From the NCBI GenBank assembly GCA_900552325.1, contig URZG01000089.1:1-8116 (forward strand): a stretch of DNA of 8,116 bases, in the 5' to 3' direction. This document shows positions 1-6,618 of the stretch, one piece after another. The stretch comes from an uncultured Porphyromonadaceae bacterium (GTDB taxonomy: Bacteria > Bacteroidota > Bacteroidia > Bacteroidales > Muribaculaceae). The notes under the pieces were generated by a model, which was not told the DNA's origin, did no database searches, and saw only the letters and a program-made list of their open reading frames with translations. Numbering within the stretch: the stretch's first letter is position 1; each line of letters starts with the position of its first letter. The position numbers and the translations under genes were made by a program.

Positions 1-63
1 AACTCCACCCTCATCTTCACCATCGAGGTGAAAGCCATCAAACCCTCCAACGCCGCCAAATAA
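1..63 (+). CDS. C-terminal end of a probable FKBP-type peptidyl-prolyl isomerase (partial)
   Basis: The first 60 bases read in frame 1 as 20 residues, NSTLIFTIEVKAI followed by a short polar tail, and then a TAA stop. The pattern 'P/N-x-STLIF-x-VEL-x-x-I' is the closing beta strand of FKBP-fold prolyl isomerases, which catalyse cis-trans isomerisation of proline peptide bonds and in Bacteroidetes are often exported or lipid-anchored. An intrinsic terminator follows 25 bases after the stop, which supports this being a real gene end. The gene is convergent with ruvB. Only the last strand is visible, so the catalytic pocket, any signal peptide and the start lie outside the window. The identification rests on a short motif and could be wrong. 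Confidence 0.6.
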   Translation, partial: NSTLIFTIEVKAIKPSNAAK

Positions 64-87
64 ACGCCGGCACCCATAAATCCATTT

Positions 88-132
88 GCGGGGAGTTATT
101 GCACTGAGCAATAACTCCCCGCGATTGTTTTT
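88..132 (+). terminator. Rho-independent terminator after the FKBP-like gene
   Basis: A perfect 15-bp stem (88-102 paired with 108-122) starts GCGGGGAG and closes on a 5-base ACTGA loop. It is followed within five bases by a run of five T (128-132). Placement 25 bases after the TAA stop and T-tract on the plus strand fit termination of the rightward gene. Read leftward the stem is followed only by a poor T-rich stretch, so it would be a weaker terminator for the ruvB operon. Confidence 0.9.
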
Positions 133-145
133 ACTCCGGCTCCCT

Positions 146-173
146 CTGTAGGGACGCTCCGTGGAGCGTCCGC
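146..173 (+). repeat. REP-like palindrome, copy 1
   Basis: A GTAG tetranucleotide (148-151) leads into a palindrome whose arms are GGACGCTCC (152-160) and GGAGCGTCC (163-171) around a GT spacer. A short GTAG or GGAG 5' of a palindrome is the hallmark of repetitive extragenic palindromes mobilised by REP-associated tyrosine transposases (RAYT/TnpA-REP). The 28 bases from 146 to 173 recur exactly, inverted, at 212-239. No transposase gene is present in the window, so the family assignment is by structure only. Confidence 0.75.
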
Positions 174-211
174 AGAATAGCAGAATATGGGTGTGTTGGG
201 GGAAGTTGATG

Positions 212-239
212 GCGGACGCTCCACGGAGCGTCCCTACAG
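212..239 (-). repeat. REP-like palindrome, copy 2 (inverted)
   Basis: This is the exact reverse complement of 146-173, with 38 bases between the two copies. The two GTAG ends point outward, giving a BIME-like inverted pair. It begins 10 bases past the ruvB stop codon, so on the leftward transcript it lies just after the last gene, where it could form a stable hairpin that protects the mRNA 3' end or helps terminate. That role is inference. Confidence 0.75.
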
Positions 240-249
240 CCGAGGGGGA

Positions 250-1293
250 TCAGAAGAGGCCGCCGTAGTCGGGGCGGGAGAGGCCGAGGTGGCGCCAGGC
301 CAGGTCGGTGACTTCGCGGCCGCGGGGGGTACGCTGCAGGAAGCCCTCCTTGATGAGGAAGGGCTCGTAGACGTCCTCGATGGTGCCGGGATCCTCGCCG
401 AGAGCGGTGGCTATGGTGCTCAGTCCCACGGGGCCGCCGCGGAACTTTGTTATGATAGTGGCCAGGATGCGGTTGTCGATCTCGTCGAGTCCGTAGCGGT
501 CGATATTCAGTGCTTCCAGGGCATAGCGGGCTATCTCCGGGTCGATGGTGCCCGAGCCTTTTACCATGGCGAAGTCGCGCACGCGGCGCAGCAGCCCGTT
601 GGCGATTCGCGGTGTGCCGCGCGAGCGCATGGCTATCTCGTGGGCGGCTTCACCGGTGCATTTTATCCCGAGGAGGTGCGCCGAACGGAGTATGATGCGC
701 TCCAGCACCTCGTGGTCGTAGTATTCCAGGTGACAGTTGATGCCGAAACGTGCGCGCAGCGGCGCAGTGAGGAGTCCCGAGCGGGTGGTGGCTCCCACGA
801 GGGTGAACGGCGAGAGGGTCAGCTGCACCGAGCGCGCGCCGGGGCCCTTGTCGATCATGATGTCGATACGGTAGTCCTCCATCGCCGAGTAGAGGTATTC
901 CTCCACCACGGGCGACAGTCGGTGTATCTCGTCGATGAAAAGCACATCGTTCTCCTCCAGCGAGGTAAGGATGCCGGCAAGGTCGCCGGGCTTGTCGAGT
1001 ACCGGGCCGGAGGTCACTTTGAAACCCACCCCCAGCTCGTTGGCGATGATGGCCGAGAGTGTGGTTTTCCCCAGTCCGGGAGGGCCGTGGAGAAGGAGGT
1101 GGTCAAGCGCCTCGCCGCGCATACGGGCCGCGGCCACGAACACGCGCAGGTTCTCCACTACCTTTTCCTGCCCGGCGAACGATTCGAAGCGGCCCGGACG
1201 GAGCGCGCGCTCGAAGTCCTGGTCGGAGCGTATCGCCTCGGAGCGGATGTCGTAGTCTTCGTTATCCGGGGTTATGTCGGAGGTATTCTTCAT
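250..1293 (-). CDS. ruvB: Holliday junction branch-migration ATPase RuvB
   Basis: RuvB is the hexameric AAA+ motor that, with RuvA, drives branch migration of Holliday junctions during recombination and repair in the cytoplasm. The 347-residue product has the usual full length. Visible landmarks are the leader 'LRPGRFESFAGQEKV' (31-45), Walker A GPPGLGKTT (70-78), Walker B FIDEIH (119-124), the GATTRSGLL segment (167-175) whose R171 matches the family's arginine finger, the sensor-2 motif GTPRIANGLLRR (226-237), and the C-terminal winged helix with the DNA-contacting RTPRGR loop (321-326). No key residue is missing. Its ATG overlaps the TGA of the upstream AsmA gene by four bases (ATGA, 1290-1293), so translation is probably coupled and the gene is read from the operon promoter. 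Neither ruvA nor ruvC is adjacent; separation of ruvB from ruvA is common in Bacteroidetes. Confidence 0.98.
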   Translation of the reverse strand: MKNTSDITPDNEDYDIRSEAIRSDQDFERALRPGRFESFAGQEKVVENLRVFVAAARMRGEALDHLLLHGPPGLGKTTLSAIIANELGVGFKVTSGPVLDKPGDLAGILTSLEENDVLFIDEIHRLSPVVEEYLYSAMEDYRIDIMIDKGPGARSVQLTLSPFTLVGATTRSGLLTAPLRARFGINCHLEYYDHEVLERIILRSAHLLGIKCTGEAAHEIAMRSRGTPRIANGLLRRVRDFAMVKGSGTIDPEIARYALEALNIDRYGLDEIDNRILATIITKFRGGPVGLSTIATALGEDPGTIEDVYEPFLIKEGFLQRTPRGREVTDLAWRHLGLSRPDYGGLF

Positions 1294-4200
1294 TTTTTAG
1301 CTTTCTTTCCTGATTTCGATGGTGCGGCGGGAGCCGGAAGATCGTGTGGGGGGAATCGCAGGGTGTCGGGGTTGTCGATCATTCCGGCGCGTATCATCCC
1401 CAGCGAGTCGGCGTAGCTCAGGCGGTCATCCTCTTCGAGAAGCTGTGACGGCGATGGAGTTCCGCCGGCCGGCACGCTGAAGGTGAGGCGTCCGAGGCGT
1501 GCCTTGGAGATCCCTTTGCGGAATACGTTGTCGATCTGCTGCACGAGGTTGATGCGGGTGTTGTCGGCGATCTGCTGGCGCTGACCCACCATGCCGGGTT
1601 TGACCTTGGCGCCGCCGAGCCGCACCTTCATTTTGTCGGGGTTGCCGCGCAGGTTTATGCCGAATTTGAAGGGGATGGGCGATTTGAGTACCGACACGTG
1701 GTAGTCCATGTTCATGGCCATGTCGTTGTGGCCCATCACCCCGAGCTGGTAGCGGTCGATGTTGAACATGAAGGGATACACCTCGATGGCCGAATTCTCG
1801 ATTACGGCCTCCACGGCCATGTGGTCGATCATGTTGCGGTTCTTGTTGCGGAACAGCAGCCATTTCGATACGGTCTTGAACGTTGCCGGATCCATGAGCA
1901 CCAGGGAGTCTCCCTCGATGCGCAGGGCGGCGCGCAGGCTGGGTATGTTGATGTCCATGTTGGGGTGCAGGTCGGTGGTCACGGCGATGTCGGCGTTGAC
2001 CGTGCCGGCGAAGTTGGCCATCATGGGCATTATGGAGTCGATTGCCGGAATGAGCGAGGCCAGCCTGTCGAGGCGGAAATCGTGTACCTTCATTCCGAGG
2101 CCGAACTGCAGCGAGTCGGGGCTTGCCGCCGAATAGAGGCCGTTGACCCCGATGGAGCCTATGTCGGTGCGTGCCGAGAGATTGCGCAGGTTCAGCGCTC
2201 CGTCGAAGAGGAGGAGGTTGCCGCGGAAATCATGGAGCACCATGTCGGAGTATAGGATGTTGGCGGCGTTCACGCGCAGGTGGGCGTCGATGTTGTGCGG
2301 CAGCAGCAGCGGGCCGGTGGAGGTGGTGTCGGCCATTGTGGCGAGGCGTTCGGCCTGGAGATCGTCGTTTTCGGCGCCCCACATCATCGTGGAGTCGGTC
2401 TTAGCCGAGATGGCGGCTCCGGCGAAGAGCGCGTGCACTATCTCGTTGACGTTTACGGTGTCGGACTGCAGGCGCAGGTCCATGCGCAGGGTGTTGTTGC
2501 GGCGCGAGGTCAGGGCGCGGCGCAGGTTGGAGAGGGTGCCGTTGACCAGAAAATCGGACTGCCCGGCCTGCAGGCCGGTGTTGGCCAGGACTATGGAGTC
2601 CTGGTTGAAGGTCATGTTGAAGTTGTACACACGGTTGCGCAGGGGTAGGATCGGGGTGACGAGGCGTCCGCGTTCGGCCTTGACGTGGCCCGAGAAGTCC
2701 CAGCGGCGCAGGAACCGTTTTTCCTGGCGTGACAGCTCGAAGTCGACATTTTCCTCGGGAGTGGCGGCCTGCAGCGAGTCGGCGCGGGCTTTCAGGCGCT
2801 TGGCGCGGGCCTGGCGCTCCTCGGCGGAGAGTCCGGCGGCTGCGGCGCGGCGTGCTGCCGATGCTTCGTTGAGATGTATGTTCAGGGCGGCTTCGGCCTT
2901 TGTGAGCGATACTTTTGTAAGGGCCTGCCCGAACATCATCCGGGCGGCGGCGATACGGAGATCCATCAGCGGCGAACGGCCTTTTCCGCGGAAACGGCGC
3001 AGGGAGGCCCCGATGGAGGCGTCGCGTAGCCGTGCGTGCATGGTGTCGGCCGGAGCGTCGAATTTGAGCCGTGCCACGGTGAGCCGTCCCCCGAATGGAT
3101 TGATCTCCGAGGTGTCGGCTGATGCGGCGCGGTTTGCGGTGCCGATGCCGGCGCGGAACGATGACATCTCGAGATTCATACCCATGCCGTTGGCGGCCAG
3201 GGTGTCGATTTCAAGCGATACCTGGAGCAGCGAATCCACGCGCTGGCCGTTCTGGGCCACAAACCCCTCGTTGGTGCCGAAACGCAGAGTTGCGTGCCGG
3301 GCGTAGGCCGTCATCACCCCCTGGGCGTCGGCATGGAGTCCGGTGAGAGTCAGCTCGCCGTCGGCTCGCATACGGTGGAAATTCTCGCGGTTGAGGTAGC
3401 TCTGACGCAGGCGGAATGTGGAGTGTCCCTGCAGGAGGCCGGATATCTGCACCGGAATCATGGCGCGCAGACGCGCCGGGAGGCGCCCGATGTCTATCCT
3501 GCCGGTGAACTCGCCGTTGACGAGGGGGTCGGTCATCACCTCGGTGACTTTGGCCGAAAGCGACAGGTCTACGGCTTGCCCGCGTACACGCAGCCCATGT
3601 ACGGCGAACTCCGAGGCATCGGGTTTCTCTCCGTCGAAATCCACGGCTACGAGAGCCTCCACATCTGTGGATCGGTTTCCGTCGCAGACCACCGAGGAGG
3701 GCTGGATGTCGAGACGCGCCTCGAAAGAGGGGAGGTGAGCCGAGGCGGAGGTGTCGGCGGCGTTCCAGGGTTTGGTGAGTGTGACGTGCAGACTTGGGCG
3801 CATGTCGGTGGTAATACCGCGGGTATATGCCTCGTATTCCGCAGGCACATGGCGCAGCAGGGTGTTCACGGGGATGTCTGTGAAGGCAAGCCGGAGTTCG
3901 TTGATGACGCACCCGTCGGAGAAGTCGACTCCGGCGTTTATGACCGAAGTGATGGAATCGACACTGAAACTGAAATCGTCCACACTTAGCGCCAGCGGTG
4001 ACTCCGGACACCAGTTTACGGAGCCCATCCCGCCGAAGCCGAGAGAGGAGAAACGCAGCTGCTCGAGAAGCGGCGACACTGCATCTCCTTTGAAATTGAA
4101 ATGGTAACGGGGGGCATCGGCGCCGCGCATCGCCATCTTCTCCAGGTTGACGGTGAAGTCGGAGGCTTCGGCGGTGTCGGCGGCTGCCGTGCGGTAGCGC

Positions 4201-4835
4201 ACCGTGGCGCGGTCTATGCCGAAACGGTTTATGGTTATGGATGGGAGTGAGAGCGCCGAGGTGTCGGCCTCCTCCGAGGTCGGGAAGATGTCGAAGTTGG
4301 AGCGTCCGTCGGGTGTGGCCACGAGATTGGCGTCTATGCCGTGGAAATCAACGTCGTAAAGCGATATGTCGCCTTTGAGGAGCGGCAGCACGTTGATACC
4401 TCCGCTGAATGAGCCCAGCGAGAGGAGGCGGCTCCAGTCGGCGGGGAGGGTGGAGGCCACGGAGTCGGGCACATTGTCGAGCGAACGTGAGATGATCCGC
4501 AGGGAATCCACCTCCACGGTCATTTTCGGGAAAGTATGCCAGAAAGTCAGCTCCACACGCTTCACCCGCAGGTCGGCGTCAAGGTATTTCGATGCCTGCT
4601 CCTCCACCAGCGGCGTGAGGCGCCCGGGGGTGAGAATCCACACTATCAGTGAGCAGATGAGCACGAAAAGCCCCGCCGCCACAGCGGCGGCGATGCCTGT
4701 CCATTTCAGGATGCGCCGCCACAGGGGCTTGCGCGGTTTTTTTCCGCCGCCTGTTGCAGCGGAGGTATCGTCGGGCATCGGCTGCGGTGGCTGTTCGGCA
4801 CACCCGTCGGCAGGGATTTTACGGAAATCGGTCAT
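1290..4835 (-). CDS. AsmA-family inner-membrane protein with a large periplasmic region
   Basis: This 1181-residue protein has a basic cytoplasmic leader (KKPRKPLWRRILKW, about 32-45), one transmembrane helix (about 46-69, GIAAAVAAGLFVLICSLIVWIL), and then the AsmA N-terminal signature (LTPLVEEQASKYLDADLRVKRVELTFWHTFPKMTVEVDSL, about 73-112). The remainder is a long beta-rich periplasmic region. A conserved C-terminal portion (about 940-1110) contains NMDINIPSLRAAL, KTVSKWLLFRNK and NMIDHM, phrases I associate with Bacteroidetes AsmA-like proteins. Known relatives (TamB, YhdP, YdbH, AsmA) form groove-like bridges that move phospholipid between inner and outer membranes, so a role in outer-membrane lipid homeostasis is the best guess. 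An Ala/Arg/Glu-rich, probably helical stretch interrupts the beta pattern at about 650-705. Residue pairs 'ADTS/ADTA' recur in loops. The gene starts 30 bp after the preceding stop and overlaps ruvB by four bases. The substrate is not known. Confidence 0.9.
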   Translation of the reverse strand: MTDFRKIPADGCAEQPPQPMPDDTSAATGGGKKPRKPLWRRILKWTGIAAAVAAGLFVLICSLIVWILTPGRLTPLVEEQASKYLDADLRVKRVELTFWHTFPKMTVEVDSLRIISRSLDNVPDSVASTLPADWSRLLSLGSFSGGINVLPLLKGDISLYDVDFHGIDANLVATPDGRSNFDIFPTSEEADTSALSLPSITINRFGIDRATVRYRTAAADTAEASDFTVNLEKMAMRGADAPRYHFNFKGDAVSPLLEQLRFSSLGFGGMGSVNWCPESPLALSVDDFSFSVDSITSVINAGVDFSDGCVINELRLAFTDIPVNTLLRHVPAEYEAYTRGITTDMRPSLHVTLTKPWNAADTSASAHLPSFEARLDIQPSSVVCDGNRSTDVEALVAVDFDGEKPDASEFAVHGLRVRGQAVDLSLSAKVTEVMTDPLVNGEFTGRIDIGRLPARLRAMIPVQISGLLQGHSTFRLRQSYLNRENFHRMRADGELTLTGLHADAQGVMTAYARHATLRFGTNEGFVAQNGQRVDSLLQVSLEIDTLAANGMGMNLEMSSFRAGIGTANRAASADTSEINPFGGRLTVARLKFDAPADTMHARLRDASIGASLRRFRGKGRSPLMDLRIAAARMMFGQALTKVSLTKAEAALNIHLNEASAARRAAAAGLSAEERQARAKRLKARADSLQAATPEENVDFELSRQEKRFLRRWDFSGHVKAERGRLVTPILPLRNRVYNFNMTFNQDSIVLANTGLQAGQSDFLVNGTLSNLRRALTSRRNNTLRMDLRLQSDTVNVNEIVHALFAGAAISAKTDSTMMWGAENDDLQAERLATMADTTSTGPLLLPHNIDAHLRVNAANILYSDMVLHDFRGNLLLFDGALNLRNLSARTDIGSIGVNGLYSAASPDSLQFGLGMKVHDFRLDRLASLIPAIDSIMPMMANFAGTVNADIAVTTDLHPNMDINIPSLRAALRIEGDSLVLMDPATFKTVSKWLLFRNKNRNMIDHMAVEAVIENSAIEVYPFMFNIDRYQLGVMGHNDMAMNMDYHVSVLKSPIPFKFGINLRGNPDKMKVRLGGAKVKPGMVGQRQQIADNTRINLVQQIDNVFRKGISKARLGRLTFSVPAGGTPSPSQLLEEDDRLSYADSLGMIRAGMIDNPDTLRFPPHDLPAPAAPSKSGKKAKK

Positions 4836-4865
4836 TACGTTATGGGGTTAGTGTGGATGGCGGTT

Positions 4866-5708
4866 TTATACTTTTCGTGGCTTGTCGTCGGGCGGAGGGG
4901 AACCCGCGGGGCGCACTGTGATGTGGAAGCACGACTGTTTGCGCTCGTAGACGGCCCAGCAGCGTCCCCGCGAACGCATCTCCGCCACAATCTCGCCGAG
5001 CAGGTTTTTCAGGTCCTCCTGAGTGCGGTAGGGGCCGCCCGACCGGTTGCAGATGAACTCGGAGTAGGAGATGTCGAACGTCGTGCCGTAGAGGTGGGCC
5101 GAGGAGTCCACCGAGTTGCGGTTGCGTCTGCGCAGCTGTCGCACAAGCGAGGGGGTGCGGAGCACGGAGGTCACCTTTATGCGGTAATCGCCTCCGCCGC
5201 GTGCCGCCAGGGTGTCGCGGAAAGCGCGCCCTATGTCGTGGAGCAGCCCCCTTGCCTCAGGTACCAGATATGGCACCGAGTGGGTGAGATTGTCGAGATA
5301 GAAATCCTCGCAGGTCTGTATGCGGCTGAGTTTCTCGCCGGCGCGCCATGCCGACCGCAGCCCGTCGAGCGGCTCGATCCCCGTAACGGCGGCGGCTTCC
5401 AGATGGAGGTAATTGCTGTCGGAGAAAGCGCGGCGCAGCGAGCCTGCCGGCAGAGGGGTGATGCGGAGCTTCACGCAGTCGCGCCCGGGCATGGAGTCGA
5501 GTCGCGCCGTGTGTGGATTGCGCGCGGCGGCGGTGTCGGCCGGGGTGAGGATCTCAAGAATCTGCAGATGGCTCAGCGGGGCATCGAGGGTGTGGTTCTC
5601 GGAGCTTCCTGCGCAGCCAACCGCGCACCGGCTCACGCCGAAAAGCGTGACTGCGGCGAGCACACACATTATTATATTAAGCACTATGTGGGCGGTGCGC
5701 TGGTTCAT
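4866..5708 (-). CDS. DUF5715-like membrane-anchored protein, probable LAS/M15-type zinc peptidase
   Basis: A 280-residue protein. The N-terminus has one hydrophobic segment (about 8-30, HIVLNIIMCVLAAVTLFGV), a signal anchor or an uncleaved signal peptide, placing the rest in the periplasm. The C-terminal half carries SAHLYGTTFD (203-212), which fits the SxHxxGxxxD zinc-ligand motif of LAS/M15 peptidases such as D-Ala-D-Ala carboxypeptidases (ligands H205 and D212). Further on is CFHITV with H262, in the place of the third ligand, and E255 as a possible catalytic acid. 'YRIKVTSVLRTPSLVRQL' (175-192) resembles the strand and helix that precede the first ligand in this fold. The inferred role is hydrolysis of a peptide bond in peptidoglycan cross-bridges or stem peptides. 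I recall this architecture as DUF5715 but could not search. The ATG overlaps the stop of the upstream phosphatase (ATGA, 5705-5708), suggesting coupled translation. The C-terminal PPPDDKPRKV tail is probably disordered. Confidence 0.75.
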   Translation of the reverse strand: MNQRTAHIVLNIIMCVLAAVTLFGVSRCAVGCAGSSENHTLDAPLSHLQILEILTPADTAAARNPHTARLDSMPGRDCVKLRITPLPAGSLRRAFSDSNYLHLEAAAVTGIEPLDGLRSAWRAGEKLSRIQTCEDFYLDNLTHSVPYLVPEARGLLHDIGRAFRDTLAARGGGDYRIKVTSVLRTPSLVRQLRRRNRNSVDSSAHLYGTTFDISYSEFICNRSGGPYRTQEDLKNLLGEIVAEMRSRGRCWAVYERKQSCFHITVRPAGSPPPDDKPRKV

Positions 5709-6256
5709 AGGGCGGCGCAGCCCCCGGCGGCAGTGTTTTCGGCCTCGGCCTCAATGAAATCATGGAGACGGCTGCAGCCCCCTTCGAGGAGGTCCAGCAC
5801 CAGCTCGAATCCTTCGGAGCCCTCGTAATATGGGTCGGGCACATAATCGTAACCTTTGAGCGGATCAAGGAACCGGCCCATCGGGAGGATTTTCCGCTCG
5901 TCGTCGGGTGTGGGAGCCAGTTCGCGGAGGTCGGCGATGTTCTGGGCGTCCATCCCCACGATCCAGTCGAAACGGCTGAAATCCGCCGGGCGTATCTGGC
6001 GGCAGCGGTGCGTCAGTTCCAGGCCGCGCTCGCGTGCGTGTACGCGCATACGTTTGTCGGGGAGCTGTCCCACGTGCCAGCCGCCGGTGCCGGCGGAGTC
6101 GACCTCCCAGAGGGCGCTCTCCCCCTTTTCGTCCAGGAGTGAGCGCATCACTCCCTCCGCCGCCGGAGAACGGCAGATATTGCCCAGGCACACAAACAGT
6201 ACGCGCCGTCCGCGACGGCAGTTGTCGGATTCTATATATTCTTCGTTAAAAGGCAT
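5705..6256 (-). CDS. Low-molecular-weight protein tyrosine phosphatase
   Basis: The product is a cytoplasmic cysteine phosphatase of the LMW-PTP family, which dephosphorylates phosphotyrosine. In bacteria it often acts on tyrosine kinases controlling capsule and exopolysaccharide export; some relatives act on arginine phosphate. The P-loop CLGNICRSP fits CX5R(S), with nucleophile C23, R29 and S30. The general-acid motif DPYY is present at 141-144. DSAGTGGWHVGQLPD (about 54-68) and the 'FDWIVGMD' strand are family-typical. At 183 residues it is slightly longer than the usual 150-165, because of a 17-residue leader before the first strand and a short Ala-rich C-terminus. The ATG at 6256 is preferred; a TTG two codons upstream (6262) would add M-I. 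No internal start lies between the ATG and the P-loop. It is the first gene of the leftward operon, directly ahead of the peptidase candidate. Lack of an adjacent BY-kinase or wza-type gene leaves its substrate open. Confidence 0.95.
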   Translation of the reverse strand: MPFNEEYIESDNCRRGRRVLFVCLGNICRSPAAEGVMRSLLDEKGESALWEVDSAGTGGWHVGQLPDKRMRVHARERGLELTHRCRQIRPADFSRFDWIVGMDAQNIADLRELAPTPDDERKILPMGRFLDPLKGYDYVPDPYYEGSEGFELVLDLLEGGCSRLHDFIEAEAENTAAGGCAAL

Positions 6257-6272
6257 AATCAATGATGAGTCA

Positions 6273-6297
6273 GTAGGGACACTCCGCGGAGTGTCCG
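6273..6297 (+). repeat. REP-like palindrome, copy 3 with compensatory changes
   Basis: GTAG (6273-6276) precedes a perfect 20-base palindrome (6277-6296), arms GGACACTCC and GGAGTGTCC around GC. Relative to copies 1 and 2, one position in each arm has changed (G to A and C to T), so pairing is kept. The right flank also shares GAATA with copy 1. It lies 16 bases upstream of the phosphatase start, inside the presumed 5' leader of the operon. Confidence 0.75.
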
Positions 6298-6389
6298 GAA
6301 TAAAATTGAGCGGTCGCGAAACGACAAAGGCGGCATGTGGTCAATTTCTGTACACCGCCTGCGCTTCAAAAGCATCGGCTTTCGACTCA

Positions 6390-6419
6390 CAAAGATACTA
6401 AATATCGGGTGAAACGCCA
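6390..6419 (-). promoter_or_regulatory. Candidate leftward promoter for the four-gene operon
   Basis: Read on the minus strand, TATCTTTG (6397 down to 6390) matches the Bacteroidetes -7 consensus TAnnTTTG exactly. At a 19-base distance, the -33 position reads TGG (6419-6417) instead of TTG, so the upstream element is only partly matched. Transcription would begin near 6383, giving a leader of about 125 bases that includes the REP-like palindrome. No better leftward match was seen closer to the phosphatase start. Confidence 0.45.
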
Positions 6420-6534
6420 TGTATCCTCTTTCAAAAATATCACCGCAGGGCTATGCTTTTTATCATTTTTTCACACCATAATTCTCTTTTTTGGCATTTT
6501 GCCCCGAAAAATTTTGTTAAGGCCTCATTTTTTT

Positions 6535-6565
6535 TTGGAACTTTAAAAAAATATACATAATTTTG
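6535..6565 (+). promoter_or_regulatory. Bacteroidetes-type promoter of the secreted-protein gene
   Basis: The -33 element TTG (6535-6537, within TTTTG) and the -7 element TAATTTTG (6558-6565, matching TAnnTTTG) are separated by 20 bases, which is the consensus spacing for the Bacteroidetes primary sigma factor. Start of transcription is expected near 6571-6575, leaving a leader of about 45 AT-rich bases. The start codon is preceded by ATTTTATAGA rather than a Shine-Dalgarno sequence, as is common in this phylum. A T9 run (6528-6536) abuts the -33 box and an A7 run (6545-6551) sits in the spacer. Confidence 0.8.
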
Positions 6566-6618
6566 CCAACATCAATTCAGAGAAGAGATACTCATTTATC
6601 AACTAAATATTTTATAGA

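Larger units (their letters stand above)
6257..6618. other. Divergent intergenic region between the operon and the secreted-protein gene
   Basis: This 362-base gap separates two divergent genes. It becomes strongly AT-rich to the right of about 6390 and holds no credible gene. The 69-codon rightward frame from 6337 starts at GTG, has no recognisable features and runs through both promoters. From left to right the region contains REP-like copy 3 (6273-6297) and a weak bulged hairpin (AGGCGG 6328-6333 with CCGCCT 6355-6360). A leftward promoter candidate follows near 6390-6419, and the rightward promoter lies at 6535-6565. The remaining A/T runs look like ordinary upstream spacer. Confidence 0.7.

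Noticed and set aside
187..1416. 409-codon rightward open frame opposite ruvB
   Set aside because: It is antisense to the complete, motif-confirmed ruvB, its composition is Gly/Val/His-rich as expected for the mirror of a G+C-rich gene, and it begins inside REP copy 2's neighbourhood.
2143..3306. 387-codon rightward open frame opposite the AsmA gene
   Set aside because: The Arg/Ser/Ala-rich product has no domain and is the complement of a high-G+C coding strand; the AsmA frame spans it without interruption.
3211..4011. 266-codon leftward frame within the AsmA gene
   Set aside because: It is a shifted frame of the same strand, rich in Arg, His and Pro, with no recognisable motif.
1290..4835. 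Recurring GGTGTCGGC-type words in the AsmA gene, considered as a DNA repeat
   Set aside because: They fall in frame on Ala-Asp-Thr-(Ser/Ala) loops and are explained by codon preference and protein composition.
4842..5828. 328-codon rightward frame opposite the peptidase candidate
   Set aside because: It is antisense to a gene with a coherent membrane anchor and zinc-ligand motifs, and spans two operon genes.
6328..6360. Bulged hairpin AGGCGG/CCGCCT in the presumed operon leader, considered as a riboswitch
   Set aside because: Only 6 to 9 pairs with a large loop and no conserved riboswitch core; not enough to call a regulatory element.
6337..6546. 69-codon rightward frame in the divergent region
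   Set aside because: It starts at GTG, runs through both predicted promoters, and its hydrophobic end is a product of the T-rich spacer rather than a designed membrane helix.
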